This document shows, in pieces, positions 44,777-53,227 of a stretch of DNA of 64,000 bases. The translations under genes and the position numbers were made by a program. How positions within the stretch are numbered: the first letter of the stretch is position 1; each line of letters begins with the position of its first letter. The notes under the pieces are model-generated. The model ran no database searches, was not told the DNA's origin, and saw only the letters and a list, made by a program, of their open reading frames with translations. This stretch comes from Anaerolineales bacterium (GTDB lineage: Bacteria > Chloroflexota > Anaerolineae > JAAEKA01), in contig JACKBI010000012.1 in NCBI GenBank assembly GCA_020634615.1, positions 139,597 to 203,596 on the forward strand, given 5' to 3'.

Positions 44777-46159
44777 GTGTCAACCGCCGAGCTGCGCAAC
44801 CTACCCAGCATCGACCGGCTTTTGCAAGCCGAGGTCGTTGTTCAGGCGCGCCAGCAATTCGGCCAGGAGTTGACCCTGCAGACGGCCCGCGAATTGCTTG
44901 AGGCGGTGCGGTCAGACATAATCGCCACCGACGCGACCTGCCCCAGTCTGCCTGAACTGGCATTGACGCTGGTCGAGCAACTGCAACTCCTCTCCCGCCC
45001 GACCCTGCGACCGGTCATCAACGCCACCGGCGTCATCATCCATACCAATCTGGGACGCGCCTTACTGAGCGATGAAGCACGGGCTGCCATGGATTCAGCC
45101 GGCGCCGGATACAGCAACCTCGAATATGAGCTGGAGGCTGGGCAGCGCGGCTCGCGCTATGTCCATGCGGTTGACCTGTTGCGCCGTCTCACCGGGGCGG
45201 AGGATGCGTTGGTAGTCAACAACAACGCATCGGCCGTGCTGCTCTGCCTGATGGCGCTGGCGCGCGACCGCGAGGTGATCATTTCGCGCGGACAGTTAGT
45301 GGAGATCGGCGGCGGCTTTCGCATCCCCGACGTGTTGCAGACCAGCGGCGCCCGCCTGGTGGAGGTGGGCACGACCAACCGCACTCATCTGGCCGACTAC
45401 GTCGATGCCATCGGCCCGGCAACCGCCGCGCTGCTGCGCGTTCACAGCTCCAACTTTCGGCAGGTCGGTTTCACGGCCGAGGTCAGTCTGGCAGATCTCG
45501 TCGCGCTGGGTCGCGAGCATGGTCTGCCGGTGGTCGATGACCTGGGCAGTGGCACCCTGCTGGATACGACCACCTACGGGCTTGGCTACGAGCCGCGCGT
45601 GCAGGACAGCGTGCAAGCCGGTGCGACCCTGGTCACATTCAGCGGGGACAAACTGCTGGGTGGACCGCAAGCGGGCCTGATCGTTGGCAGCAGTGAGACT
45701 ATCGCCCGGCTGCGCCGCCACCCACTGACGCGCGCCCTACGCGTCGACAAGACGACTCTGGCAGCGCTGGCGGCGACATTGACCCATTATCTGCGCGGCG
45801 AAGCCACCGCCAAGCTACCGGTCTGGCGAATGATCGCCGCGTCGGGCGATGCACTGGCGGCACGCGCGACTGAGTGGACCGCTGCGTTGCGGGCTGCCGG
45901 CGTCTCGGCCGAGGTGTGGCCGGGTGAATCGACCGTGGGGGGTGGTTCGCTGCCTGGCGAGACCTTGCCGACCAGCTTGCTGGCCTTGCCAGGCCTGCCG
46001 CCCGACCGGCTGGCCGGCCTGTTGCGCGCTGGAGACCCGCCGGTGATTGCCAGAATCACCCGCGACACGCTGGTGCTGGACCCGCGCACCGTGGCGGCCG
46101 TAGACGAGGAAACACTGCTGCGGCAGGTGATCCGGGCGGCGACAGATCAGAACACGTAG
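44777..46159 (+). CDS. selA: L-seryl-tRNA(Sec) selenium transferase SelA
   Basis: 460-aa PLP enzyme that converts Ser-tRNA(Sec) to Sec-tRNA(Sec) with selenophosphate. Landmarks are RPVINATGVIIHTNLGRALL, SNLEYELEAGQRGSRY, and the PLP lysine K292 in SGDKLLGGPQAG. Length agrees with E. coli SelA. GTG at 44777 has GGAG 8 nt upstream. Neither selB, selD nor tRNA-Sec is in the window, and no in-frame UGA gene was seen, so the presence of a selenocysteine system rests on this gene alone. Confidence 0.94.
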   Translation: MSTAELRNLPSIDRLLQAEVVVQARQQFGQELTLQTARELLEAVRSDIIATDATCPSLPELALTLVEQLQLLSRPTLRPVINATGVIIHTNLGRALLSDEARAAMDSAGAGYSNLEYELEAGQRGSRYVHAVDLLRRLTGAEDALVVNNNASAVLLCLMALARDREVIISRGQLVEIGGGFRIPDVLQTSGARLVEVGTTNRTHLADYVDAIGPATAALLRVHSSNFRQVGFTAEVSLADLVALGREHGLPVVDDLGSGTLLDTTTYGLGYEPRVQDSVQAGATLVTFSGDKLLGGPQAGLIVGSSETIARLRRHPLTRALRVDKTTLAALAATLTHYLRGEATAKLPVWRMIAASGDALAARATEWTAALRAAGVSAEVWPGESTVGGGSLPGETLPTSLLALPGLPPDRLAGLLRAGDPPVIARITRDTLVLDPRTVAAVDEETLLRQVIRAATDQNT

Positions 46160-46222
46160 CGCAGCTACCCGGGCTGGAATGGTGGCTTGCCACAGACCGG
46201 GTAGAACTCGAGAACGTGCACT

Positions 46223-46247
46223 GCTCGGGCCGGTCTCCGACCGAGCC
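46223..46247. repeat. GGTCTCCGACC palindrome family, short copy 4
   Basis: GCTCGGGCCGGTCTCCGACCGAGCC matches one arm of copy 2 (46223-46247). It can fold on itself by GCTCGG/CCGAGC. It lies 20 nt before the AcnX start. Confidence 0.65.
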
Positions 46248-46266
46248 TTACCGAGGACTAGACAAC

Positions 46267-46680
46267 ATGGAATCGACGACACGCATGCAAGGTCGGGTTA
46301 TCAAAAGCGGTAAAGCGGCCGGTCGCGCGCTGGTCTCGCCCGAACCGATCGGCTTTCTGGGTGGTGTTGACCCTGACACAGGCGTGGTGGTGGAGCCAAA
46401 TCATCCACTGAACGGGCAGTCGGTGGCCGGCCGCGTGCTGGTTTTCCCCACCGGCAAGGGCAGCACCGTCGGTTCCTACACGATTTTGCGGCTGGCGCGC
46501 AACGGTGTGGCGCCGGCCGCGATGCTCAACGCACAAAGCGAGGCGATCGTCGCGGTTGGAGCGATCATCGCCGACATTCCCATGGTCGACCAGCTTGCCA
46601 TCCAGTTCATCAGTGACGGCGATTGGGTGGTGGTGGATGGTGACGCGGTGGAGGTTTATGACCAGTCAACCGTTGCCTGA
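46267..46680 (+). CDS. AcnX-type small (swivel) subunit, probable phosphomevalonate dehydratase small subunit
   Basis: 137-aa DUF126/aconitase-X swivel domain. Landmarks are GKAAGRALVSPEPIGFLGG, the active-site loop LVFPTGKGSTVGSYTILRL and NGVAPAAML; the PTGKGSTVGSY form is that of the archaeal mevalonate-5-phosphate dehydratase. That enzyme makes trans-anhydromevalonate 5-phosphate with a large [Fe-S] subunit, which is not in this window. The next gene, overlapping by 23 nt, is an isopentenyl phosphate kinase, which supports the mevalonate role over the hydroxyproline dehydratase alternative. ATG at 46267 has GAGGA at 46253-46257. Confidence 0.8.
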   Translation: MESTTRMQGRVIKSGKAAGRALVSPEPIGFLGGVDPDTGVVVEPNHPLNGQSVAGRVLVFPTGKGSTVGSYTILRLARNGVAPAAMLNAQSEAIVAVGAIIADIPMVDQLAIQFISDGDWVVVDGDAVEVYDQSTVA

Positions 46681-47494
46681 GCGCGGGCCGGTGGTCTTTC
46701 TGAAGCTGGGCGGCTCGCTGATCACCGACAAGACGCAGCCAGAGGTGGCGCGGCTGGATACGCTAGATCAACTGGCGTACGAGTTGCAGGCAGCGCGCAC
46801 CCAGGCTCCGTATTTGCGCATCCTGCTGGGCCACGGCAGCGGCTCCTTTGGCCACGCGGCTGCGGCACGGCATGATACGCGCCGTGGCGTCAACGATGCA
46901 GCCGGCTGGCTGGGCTTTGCCGAAGTTGCCGACGCGGCGGCACGGCTAAACCGCATTGTGGTGGAGCGACTGTTGGCGGCCGGTCTGCCAGTCTGGTCCA
47001 TCCAGCCTTCGGCTGGCGCACGCTGCACCGACGGGCAGTTGGCAAACTGGCAGACTGATGTGATGGAACTGGCCTTCGAGCGCGGACTGGTGCCGCTGGT
47101 CTATGGCGACACTGTGCTGGACACTGTGCGCGGCGGGACGATTGCTTCCACTGAAGAGCTGTTTGGCTGGTTGGTGCCGGTGTTACAGCCGGTTCGAATC
47201 GTGTTGGCAGGCGTAGTGGACGGCGTCTACAGCGGCGATCCAATGGCCGATCCGTCAGCAGACCGTATTCCTGTGATCACGCCGTCGTCGCTCCCTGCAA
47301 TCGCAACCAAGCTGGGTGGTTCGCACGGCGTCGATGTCACCGGCGGGATGCTGAGCAAGGTGAGTGAGATGTGCCGGCTGGTGGTCGCCCATCCGCAGAT
47401 GGCGGTGCATCTGGTATCAGGTCAGCGGGCCGGTGCGATTGTCGGCGCACTGCTTGGGACGGACAGCGGTGGAACCCGAATCCTGGCTGATTGA
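46658..47494 (+). CDS. isopentenyl phosphate kinase
   Basis: 278-aa amino-acid-kinase-fold protein. VVFLKLGGSLITDK opens the domain; LGHGSGSFGHAAA has the catalytic His characteristic of isopentenyl phosphate kinases; the ATP-site region is VDGVYSGDPMADPSADRIPV and the late GGSHGVDVTGGMLSKV. It makes isopentenyl diphosphate from isopentenyl phosphate, the last step of the archaeal-type mevalonate pathway. ATG at 46658 overlaps the AcnX gene by 23 nt and has GGAGG at 46650-46654. Confidence 0.9.
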   Translation: MTSQPLPERGPVVFLKLGGSLITDKTQPEVARLDTLDQLAYELQAARTQAPYLRILLGHGSGSFGHAAAARHDTRRGVNDAAGWLGFAEVADAAARLNRIVVERLLAAGLPVWSIQPSAGARCTDGQLANWQTDVMELAFERGLVPLVYGDTVLDTVRGGTIASTEELFGWLVPVLQPVRIVLAGVVDGVYSGDPMADPSADRIPVITPSSLPAIATKLGGSHGVDVTGGMLSKVSEMCRLVVAHPQMAVHLVSGQRAGAIVGALLGTDSGGTRILAD

Positions 47495-47508
47495 AATGAC
47501 GTTCGCTC

Positions 47509-47597
47509 AGACTTCGGAAGTCGACGAACCTATAGCCAGAGGACATTCCAGCAGCTGGAGAGATGTCGTGACAAGCAGTCGTCGACTTCCGAAGTCT
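47509..47597. repeat. 89-bp palindrome with 19-bp perfect arms (GACTTCGGAAGTC)
   Basis: AGACTTCGGAAGTCGACGA (47509-47527) and its exact complement (47579-47597). Each arm is partly self-complementary. Related fragments (GACTTCGGCAGCCG, GACTTCGGAAGTTT) occur at about 42038 and 42110, so this may be another dispersed family. The rest of the 370-nt gap up to rseP contains only the promoter. Confidence 0.75.
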
Positions 47598-47796
47598 TCC
47601 AATGAGCCTGTTCAAACGGTCTTTGATGGCGCGGCAGTGCCAGGTCTCCACAGCCATGATTCCCTGCCTTGTCAACCGCTGAAACGCAGGACTGTCCGGA
47701 CCAGTTTTTACTGCCAATGCTACGCGAAGGCGCCCGGTTTTCACGTAACCAAGTTTGTGGATGAGACTGTAACCGTTTACAAGCTGTTAAAGAACC

Positions 47797-47825
47797 TTGC
47801 AAAATTGTAACGTTCTCGTTATAAT
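47797..47825 (+). promoter_or_regulatory. promoter of the site-2 protease gene
   Basis: TTGCAA (47797-47802), 17-nt spacer, TATAAT (47820-47825), about 43 nt before the start codon. Confidence 0.75.
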
Positions 47826-47868
47826 GCCCATTGTGTCGCCAACGAAGCTCGTTGGCGCAAGGTAACGT

Positions 47869-49152
47869 ATGACGATAATCAATATTGTTGGATTTATACT
47901 GATCTTTGGAATACTGGTGTTTGTGCACGAGTTGGGCCACTTTTTGGCTGCTCGTCGCAATGGCATTGTCACCGAAGAGTTCGGTTTCGGATATCCACCC
48001 AGGGTGGTCACGCTCCGCAAGGGTGACGGCAAGCTGGTGGTTGACGACAAGGCCCTGGTTGTTCCTGGCGGATACGAACTCCCTGAAGATCTGGTCGCTG
48101 GATCCCTGGTGACAATCCAGACTACGCCTGACAAAAAGGGCCGGCCGGTGTTGACCAATGTTGAGGTCATTTCGCCGGATGATCCGTTGCGTAGCAATGC
48201 CGGCGTCGTATCGATGATTGACCCGGGTACTATTTACAGTATCAATGCAATTCCCTTTGGCGGTTTCGTGCGTATGCGCGGCGAGGATGGTCCGGCTGGA
48301 CCGGGCAGCTTCGCTAACGCATCGGCTGGCGCCCGTGCGGTGACACTGCTGGCCGGGCCAGGCATGAACCTCCTTTTGGCTGTTATCATCTTTTCAATTT
48401 CATTCATGCTTGGGCGTCCCGATGCTGTGCCTGGTGGACGCATTGATGAGGTTGCCCCCGGTTCGCCGGCAGAGTTGGCAGGACTGGCAGTCGGTGACCG
48501 TATCTTCCTGATCGGTGACAAGGAAGTGCGGACTGCCAGTGATGTTGGCGACTATGTTCAGGCTCATCCGGGCGAACCGGTGGCGATGACCATCGATCGT
48601 AACGGCGAGCGGATGGTCGTTACGCTGACGCCGCGTGTCTCACCCCCGGAGGGCCAGGGTCCCGTCGGTGTCACTGTCTATCCGGTCACCGAGATCACCC
48701 GCTATGGCGTCGGTGAGTCCCTGATCCGCGGCGCTGAAGACACGGCCCGGTTCACGTACTTCACGCTGTCGGTGCCTTCCATGCTGATGAAGGGTGTTAT
48801 CACACCGTCAGAAGCGCGGCCGGTCGGCCCAAAGGCTATCTTTGATTTGACCAGCGGCGCTATCACAGCAACTCAGGACTCCGGGCTCTGGTTCCCGGTC
48901 TTGCAGCTCATGGGGATTCTCAGCGCAGCGCTGGCAATCACCAATCTCCTCCCTATTCCCGCCCTGGATGGCGGCCGCCTTTTATTCATTATCATCGAAA
49001 AGGTCCGCGGCCGCCGGGTAGATCCCAATTGGGAAGGCGCTATCCACCTGGCAGGAATGTTGGTTCTCCTTGGCCTTATGGTTATCATCACATATCAGGA
49101 TTTCGCCTCGCCAGTTCCATTGCCCGACTGGCTAGCACCCCTGGGGCGTTGA
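47869..49152 (+). CDS. rseP: site-2 protease RseP/RasP (M50)
   Basis: 427-aa intramembrane zinc protease with a PDZ domain. HELGH at residues 20-24 in the first helix holds the catalytic Glu and two zinc His; the third ligand is the Asp of NLLPIPALDGGRL near residue 366. The PDZ domain is around residues 195-275. Relative to E. coli RseP there is an insertion of about 60 residues (LRKGDGKLVVDDKALVVPG and onward) between HELGH and the family sequence INAIPFGGFVRMRG. It releases membrane-bound regulators after a first cut. Confidence 0.93.
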   Translation: MTIINIVGFILIFGILVFVHELGHFLAARRNGIVTEEFGFGYPPRVVTLRKGDGKLVVDDKALVVPGGYELPEDLVAGSLVTIQTTPDKKGRPVLTNVEVISPDDPLRSNAGVVSMIDPGTIYSINAIPFGGFVRMRGEDGPAGPGSFANASAGARAVTLLAGPGMNLLLAVIIFSISFMLGRPDAVPGGRIDEVAPGSPAELAGLAVGDRIFLIGDKEVRTASDVGDYVQAHPGEPVAMTIDRNGERMVVTLTPRVSPPEGQGPVGVTVYPVTEITRYGVGESLIRGAEDTARFTYFTLSVPSMLMKGVITPSEARPVGPKAIFDLTSGAITATQDSGLWFPVLQLMGILSAALAITNLLPIPALDGGRLLFIIIEKVRGRRVDPNWEGAIHLAGMLVLLGLMVIITYQDFASPVPLPDWLAPLGR

Positions 49153-49194
49153 CCTCAGGGTAGCCCCCTTCAGTCCAGGAACGCGCTTGATCGA

Positions 49195-49224
49195 TTGACG
49201 TTTCAGCCTGGTTTACATTGTACT
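49195..49224 (+). promoter_or_regulatory. possible promoter of the 49321-56261 operon
   Basis: TTGACG (49195-49200), 18-nt spacer, TGTACT (49219-49224). The -10 box is weak (4/6). Confidence 0.35.
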
Positions 49225-49320
49225 GTCATTGCAGTCGACCAACTGATCGTTCACAGTCGCGCGGATAGAGACTTCTTGCGATTCCGAGTCGCATGATGTC
49301 TCTGCCTGAGAGGATGATCC

Positions 49321-50691
49321 ATGCCATGTAATCGATGTGGAGCCGCGATATATTCCGGTCTCCAAATATGTCCCCACTGTGGCGCTCGCCAGAAAAAGCG
49401 GTCGTCCCACACTACCTGTGCTCACTGCCATCATCGTGCATCAAGTGGCTCCAGCGTCTGCCCACGCTGTGGCCACGTGTTGCGCGCCCGCCGACCACCG
49501 GCGGGCCTGCTGTTCGTTGTGGCGTTGGTCGCATTGACCGCGGTTGTACTGACGGTAGACATGTTCACCGGCGGCTGGCAGCAGTTACGGGTGAGCGTGG
49601 AAGAAAAAGTCGCCATGGCCGAGATGCAAGTCAACGACGTTGGCGGTAAAGTTTTGGATGCCGCGTCGAGTTTGGCCGATGGTGAGATCGCGGACGACCA
49701 GACGGCGCCGACGCAGGTGGTTGTCCTGCAAGAGTTGGCCGATGATGCGCCGCTGCTGGAGCTTCAGGCGCTGCCGACCCAGCCGCCTTCCCTGGTGGTT
49801 GCACCTACCACTGTGGGTGAGGCTATCGGAGGGCCGCCTAACGGTTCAACACCGGAGTCTGTGGCTGTTGCCGCGATCCCGGCGGACGCGACTGACGAGC
49901 CAACCGCGACCTCTGAACCGACTGCCACGCCAACCGTCGCGGCGACAGCCACCGCGGTTGCCACCAGAACACCTGTGCCGCCGACCGCTACGAGCGTCCC
50001 GGCCACTGCCACACCCAGACCGCCCACTGCCACACCGGTTCCGCCAACTGCGACGCCTGTCCCGCCGACGGCAACACCGGAAGCTGTTGCTGCCGCTGCC
50101 GGAACCGGCGGGACCACCTATCGCGTCCAGTCAGGTGACAACTGGTTCAACATAGCGCAATCTTTCGGCATCACGCAAGAGGTGCTGGCGGCCTACAACA
50201 ACCGCACGCCCAGTGATATTCTCCAGGTAGACCAGCAACTGCGCATTCCGCCGGCTGGCGCAGCCGTTCAGATACCGACGATCGCACCTCCTCCGACCGC
50301 AACGCCGCGCCCGACGGCCACTCCCGTGCCCACCGCGACTGCCGTGCCGACGATCGTTCGGCTGGCCGCGCCGGTGGCATTGTCGCCTGCCCATCTTGAT
50401 GGCTTCAACGCCAGCACCCAGCCGGTGCTATCCTGGCAGCCAGTCTCAGGCATGCAGCCAGAGGACTATTACTACGTCAAGGTTGCGTTCACCATGACCA
50501 ACGGTGAGACGGGCTATGCTGACGCCGACGTCGCCGGCAACTCCTTTGGCGTACCCTGGTGGGTGTTCGACGCTGCCACTCCTCCCGATCGTCTCGCCTC
50601 CTGGACAGTTCAGGTACGCCGGATCGGCGCCGACGGGCAGCCAATTGATGTTAGCCCCGCCAGCCAGCCCCGCCAGTTCTATTGGCGGTAG
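49321..50691 (+). CDS. zinc-ribbon, membrane-anchored LysM protein
   Basis: 456-aa protein. Two cytoplasmic zinc ribbons are read from C3/C6-C17/C20 and C33/C36-C47/C50. One helix follows (about residues 60-80), then an acidic region, a linker rich in PPTATP units (about residues 195-260), one LysM domain (YRVQSGDNWFNIAQSFGIT, about residues 264-310), a second Pro/Thr linker and a C-terminal beta-sandwich of about 110 residues. The topology places zinc ribbons inside and the peptidoglycan-binding LysM outside. Role unknown; it may sense the wall or hold a complex to it. First gene of a six-gene operon. Confidence 0.83.
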   Translation: MPCNRCGAAIYSGLQICPHCGARQKKRSSHTTCAHCHHRASSGSSVCPRCGHVLRARRPPAGLLFVVALVALTAVVLTVDMFTGGWQQLRVSVEEKVAMAEMQVNDVGGKVLDAASSLADGEIADDQTAPTQVVVLQELADDAPLLELQALPTQPPSLVVAPTTVGEAIGGPPNGSTPESVAVAAIPADATDEPTATSEPTATPTVAATATAVATRTPVPPTATSVPATATPRPPTATPVPPTATPVPPTATPEAVAAAAGTGGTTYRVQSGDNWFNIAQSFGITQEVLAAYNNRTPSDILQVDQQLRIPPAGAAVQIPTIAPPPTATPRPTATPVPTATAVPTIVRLAAPVALSPAHLDGFNASTQPVLSWQPVSGMQPEDYYYVKVAFTMTNGETGYADADVAGNSFGVPWWVFDAATPPDRLASWTVQVRRIGADGQPIDVSPASQPRQFYWR

Positions 50692-50698
50692 ATCTGTC

Positions 50699-51676
50699 AT
50701 GAATCCCAGCCAATTCCCCAAGAGCACAACCAGTGAGAAGCGGCAGGCCAGTTTCACCCGGGTGTTGGAGGAAATCGGCGCCCCGACCCATGATCTGTTG
50801 CGTATTGACCTGGCCGCCCTGTCAGATCTGAGCCCGGCGCAGTTGGCAAGGTTCCAGGCTGTCTGGCAGGAGATCCCGCACGAACGGCGACAGGACTTGG
50901 CCGCGGCATTGCTGGAACTGAGTGAAGACAGGTTTGACATCACCTTCAACGACATCTTTCGCTGGATGTTGCACGACGAGGATGCTCGCGTCCGGTCATT
51001 GGCCATCGAGGGGTTGTGGGAAGACACCAATAGTCGCCAGATCACCCCGCTGATCAGCCTGTTGCGGAACGATCCGGTCGCTGAGGTTCGTGCTGCGGCT
51101 GCATTGTCGCTGGGACGATTCGTGCTGCTCGGCGAACTGGAGGAAATCGACGTGCAGGCAGCAGCCCGGGTTGAGGCTGCATTACGCCGCGCTTACCGGG
51201 ATGATGAATATGATCCAACGGTGCGGCGGCGACTGCTGGAGTCGCTGGCTTATTCCGGCGAAGACGACATAGAAGAATACATTCTGGAAGCGTACAACGG
51301 CGACAACCCCGACATGCAGATCAGCGCTGTGTTCGCCATGGGGCGCAGCGCGAACAAGCGCTGGCGTCCCATTGTCCTGGCCGAACTGTCCAGCGCCAAC
51401 GACGCGATACGCTTTGAGGCCGTTCGCGCCGCCGGTGAACTGGGATTGAAGGGCGCCGTGCCGGATCTGATCGATCTGTTGGGCGAGAGCGACGTTGAAC
51501 TGCGTGATTCGGCTATTTGGGCGCTGGGCCAGATCGGTGGCCAGCAAGCGCGACGGGCCCTGCGGGTCTGTGCCAAGAGCGAAGACGAAGATCTGCGCGA
51601 GGCAGCATTGGAAAGCCTGGCCGAGCTGGACTTGTTTGCCGACCTCGAAGACCTGGAAACGCTCTACATCCAATGA
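50699..51676 (+). CDS. HEAT-repeat protein
   Basis: 325-aa all-helical protein with about six HEAT/PBS-lyase-type repeats from about residue 80 to the C-terminus, for example DARVRSLAIEGLWE, AEVRAAAALSLG, DAIRFEAVRAAGELG and DVELRDSAIWALGQIGG. No catalytic motif. HEAT arrays bind proteins. ATG at 50699 lies 7 nt after the previous stop; an alternative longer frame would overlap it by 190 nt. Confidence 0.85.
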   Translation: MNPSQFPKSTTSEKRQASFTRVLEEIGAPTHDLLRIDLAALSDLSPAQLARFQAVWQEIPHERRQDLAAALLELSEDRFDITFNDIFRWMLHDEDARVRSLAIEGLWEDTNSRQITPLISLLRNDPVAEVRAAAALSLGRFVLLGELEEIDVQAAARVEAALRRAYRDDEYDPTVRRRLLESLAYSGEDDIEEYILEAYNGDNPDMQISAVFAMGRSANKRWRPIVLAELSSANDAIRFEAVRAAGELGLKGAVPDLIDLLGESDVELRDSAIWALGQIGGQQARRALRVCAKSEDEDLREAALESLAELDLFADLEDLETLYIQ

Positions 51677-51703
51677 TCGGCGGCCTACAGACAGGCAGGG
51701 GTG

Positions 51704-52612
51704 ATGCGAGAAGCGCTTGAAGTCCTTTGGCAAGTCCTCGCGCCGATATTTCTGACTGCCGGGGCAGGCTATCTGCTGGCCCGCAGACTGGGCGTTCAAC
51801 CTCAAGGGCTTTCGAGAGCCGCATTCTACATCTTCTCTCCCTGCCTGTTGTTCGACAAGTTCAGCACGACCGCTCTTTCGCCCGCTGATCTGGGGCGTAT
51901 CGCCCTGTTCGCTGTGCTGGTGATCGCTGGATCCGGCCTCGTCGCCTGGATCATTTGCGCCGTTGCCGGTTACGGCCGGCCGGCTACCATGGCGTTTGTC
52001 CTGTGCGTGATTGCCGGCAACACCGGCAACTACGGTTTGCCCGCGAACCAGTTTGCCTTTGGCGAAGTGGCATTGGAGCCAGCCGTCATTTACTACGCGA
52101 TCAGCACGCTGATCCTGTCGACCGTGGGCGTTTATCTGGTCGCCCGCGGGCAACGCCAGGCCTCAGATGCGCTACGAAACGTCGTGACCGTGCCGCTGGT
52201 CTACGCCGGATTGGCGGGGTTGCTGGTCTGGGCGCTGCACATCAACGTGCCGGTTCCCATCGAACGTGCAACGTCTCTGGCAGGTCAGGCAGCCGTGCCC
52301 GTGATGCTGATTCTGTTGGGCATTCAACTGGCCGGCGTGCGGCTGCGCGATGATCTGGGTCGCATCGGTCTGGCAGCAGGCACCAAATTGGTGGTCGCGC
52401 CACTGCTTGGCGTGCTGTTCGCCCAGCTTCTGGGGCTGACCGGCATCGTCCGGCAGGCGCTGGTTCTCGAATCAGCCATGCCGACGGCCGTCATGGCGAC
52501 CGTGCTGACAACGGAATACGAGGCGGCCCCCGAGTTCACAGCGGGCACCGTGCTGGTTTCCACGTTAGCCAGCCTCGTGACCGTTTCCATCGTATTGGCA
52601 TTCCTGAGATAA
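51704..52612 (+). CDS. AEC-family (auxin efflux carrier-like) transporter
   Basis: 302-aa protein with about ten helices. The pattern GNTGNYGLPANQFAFGEVALE in the middle is the crossover region typical of AEC/BASS-fold carriers. Bacterial members export organic acids such as malate. GTG at 51701 is directly in front of the ATG at 51704; the latter is used, with AGG at 51693-51695. It is in the operon with HEAT and TPR genes. Confidence 0.87.
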   Translation: MREALEVLWQVLAPIFLTAGAGYLLARRLGVQPQGLSRAAFYIFSPCLLFDKFSTTALSPADLGRIALFAVLVIAGSGLVAWIICAVAGYGRPATMAFVLCVIAGNTGNYGLPANQFAFGEVALEPAVIYYAISTLILSTVGVYLVARGQRQASDALRNVVTVPLVYAGLAGLLVWALHINVPVPIERATSLAGQAAVPVMLILLGIQLAGVRLRDDLGRIGLAAGTKLVVAPLLGVLFAQLLGLTGIVRQALVLESAMPTAVMATVLTTEYEAAPEFTAGTVLVSTLASLVTVSIVLAFLR

Positions 52613-52615
52613 CCC

Positions 52616-53224
52616 GTGAGCAAGAAACGCAGTCGACCAAACCTGCATCCGACCCAGCTCGAGTCACCGGAAACACTGCCGGCTGACGAAATCGCCGCGC
52701 GCCGTGCGCAGATCGAAGCGCAGCAACGGGCAGCGCAGGAACGGCAGGGACGCGATCTGTTGATCGAAGGCACGCGTTTGCTGAACAGTGGCGACGTGGC
52801 TGAAGCAACCAGGCGGCTGGAAGAAGCGCTGCGGCTAGTGCCTGATAACCCGGATGCAGCCATCAACCTGGGTGGAGCCTACATCCTGCAACGGCGGCAC
52901 AACAGAGCCGTGCAAATCCTTGAAGAAGCCAGCCAGCGCCATCCCGAGCACGTCATGGTATGGATCAACCTGGCTGCCAGCTATCTCGGCACGCTGGAGA
53001 TTTCCGGTCCGCAGCAACAAGAACGCGCGATCGACGCCTTTCAGCGGGCGCTGGCGCTGGATGGACGCGCGCCGCACGTTCACTACAACCTCGCTTTGAT
53101 CTACCACGACCGGGGCGACCTCGACCAGGCGCGTCGCTATTTCCAGCTCGCTCTGGAGACGCATCCCAACGACGGCGACGCGCAGCGCTGGCTTCAGCGT
53201 CTGGACCAGGCAGAGCACTCCTGA
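52616..53224 (+). CDS. TPR-repeat protein
   Basis: 202-aa protein with a charged N-terminus (AARRAQIEAQQRAAQERQGR) and three to four tetratricopeptide repeats: LLNSGDVAEATRRLEEALRL, AINLGGAYILQRRHNRAVQI and HYNLALIYHDRGDLDQARRY. No signal peptide. It probably holds partners together. GTG start 3 nt after the previous stop, so coupling is likely. Confidence 0.87.
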   Translation: MSKKRSRPNLHPTQLESPETLPADEIAARRAQIEAQQRAAQERQGRDLLIEGTRLLNSGDVAEATRRLEEALRLVPDNPDAAINLGGAYILQRRHNRAVQILEEASQRHPEHVMVWINLAASYLGTLEISGPQQQERAIDAFQRALALDGRAPHVHYNLALIYHDRGDLDQARRYFQLALETHPNDGDAQRWLQRLDQAEHS

Positions 53225-53227
53225 GCC

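Noticed and set aside
44777..46159. Selenoprotein genes with in-frame TGA near selA
   Set aside because: All neighbouring genes are intact without an internal TGA; none could be identified.
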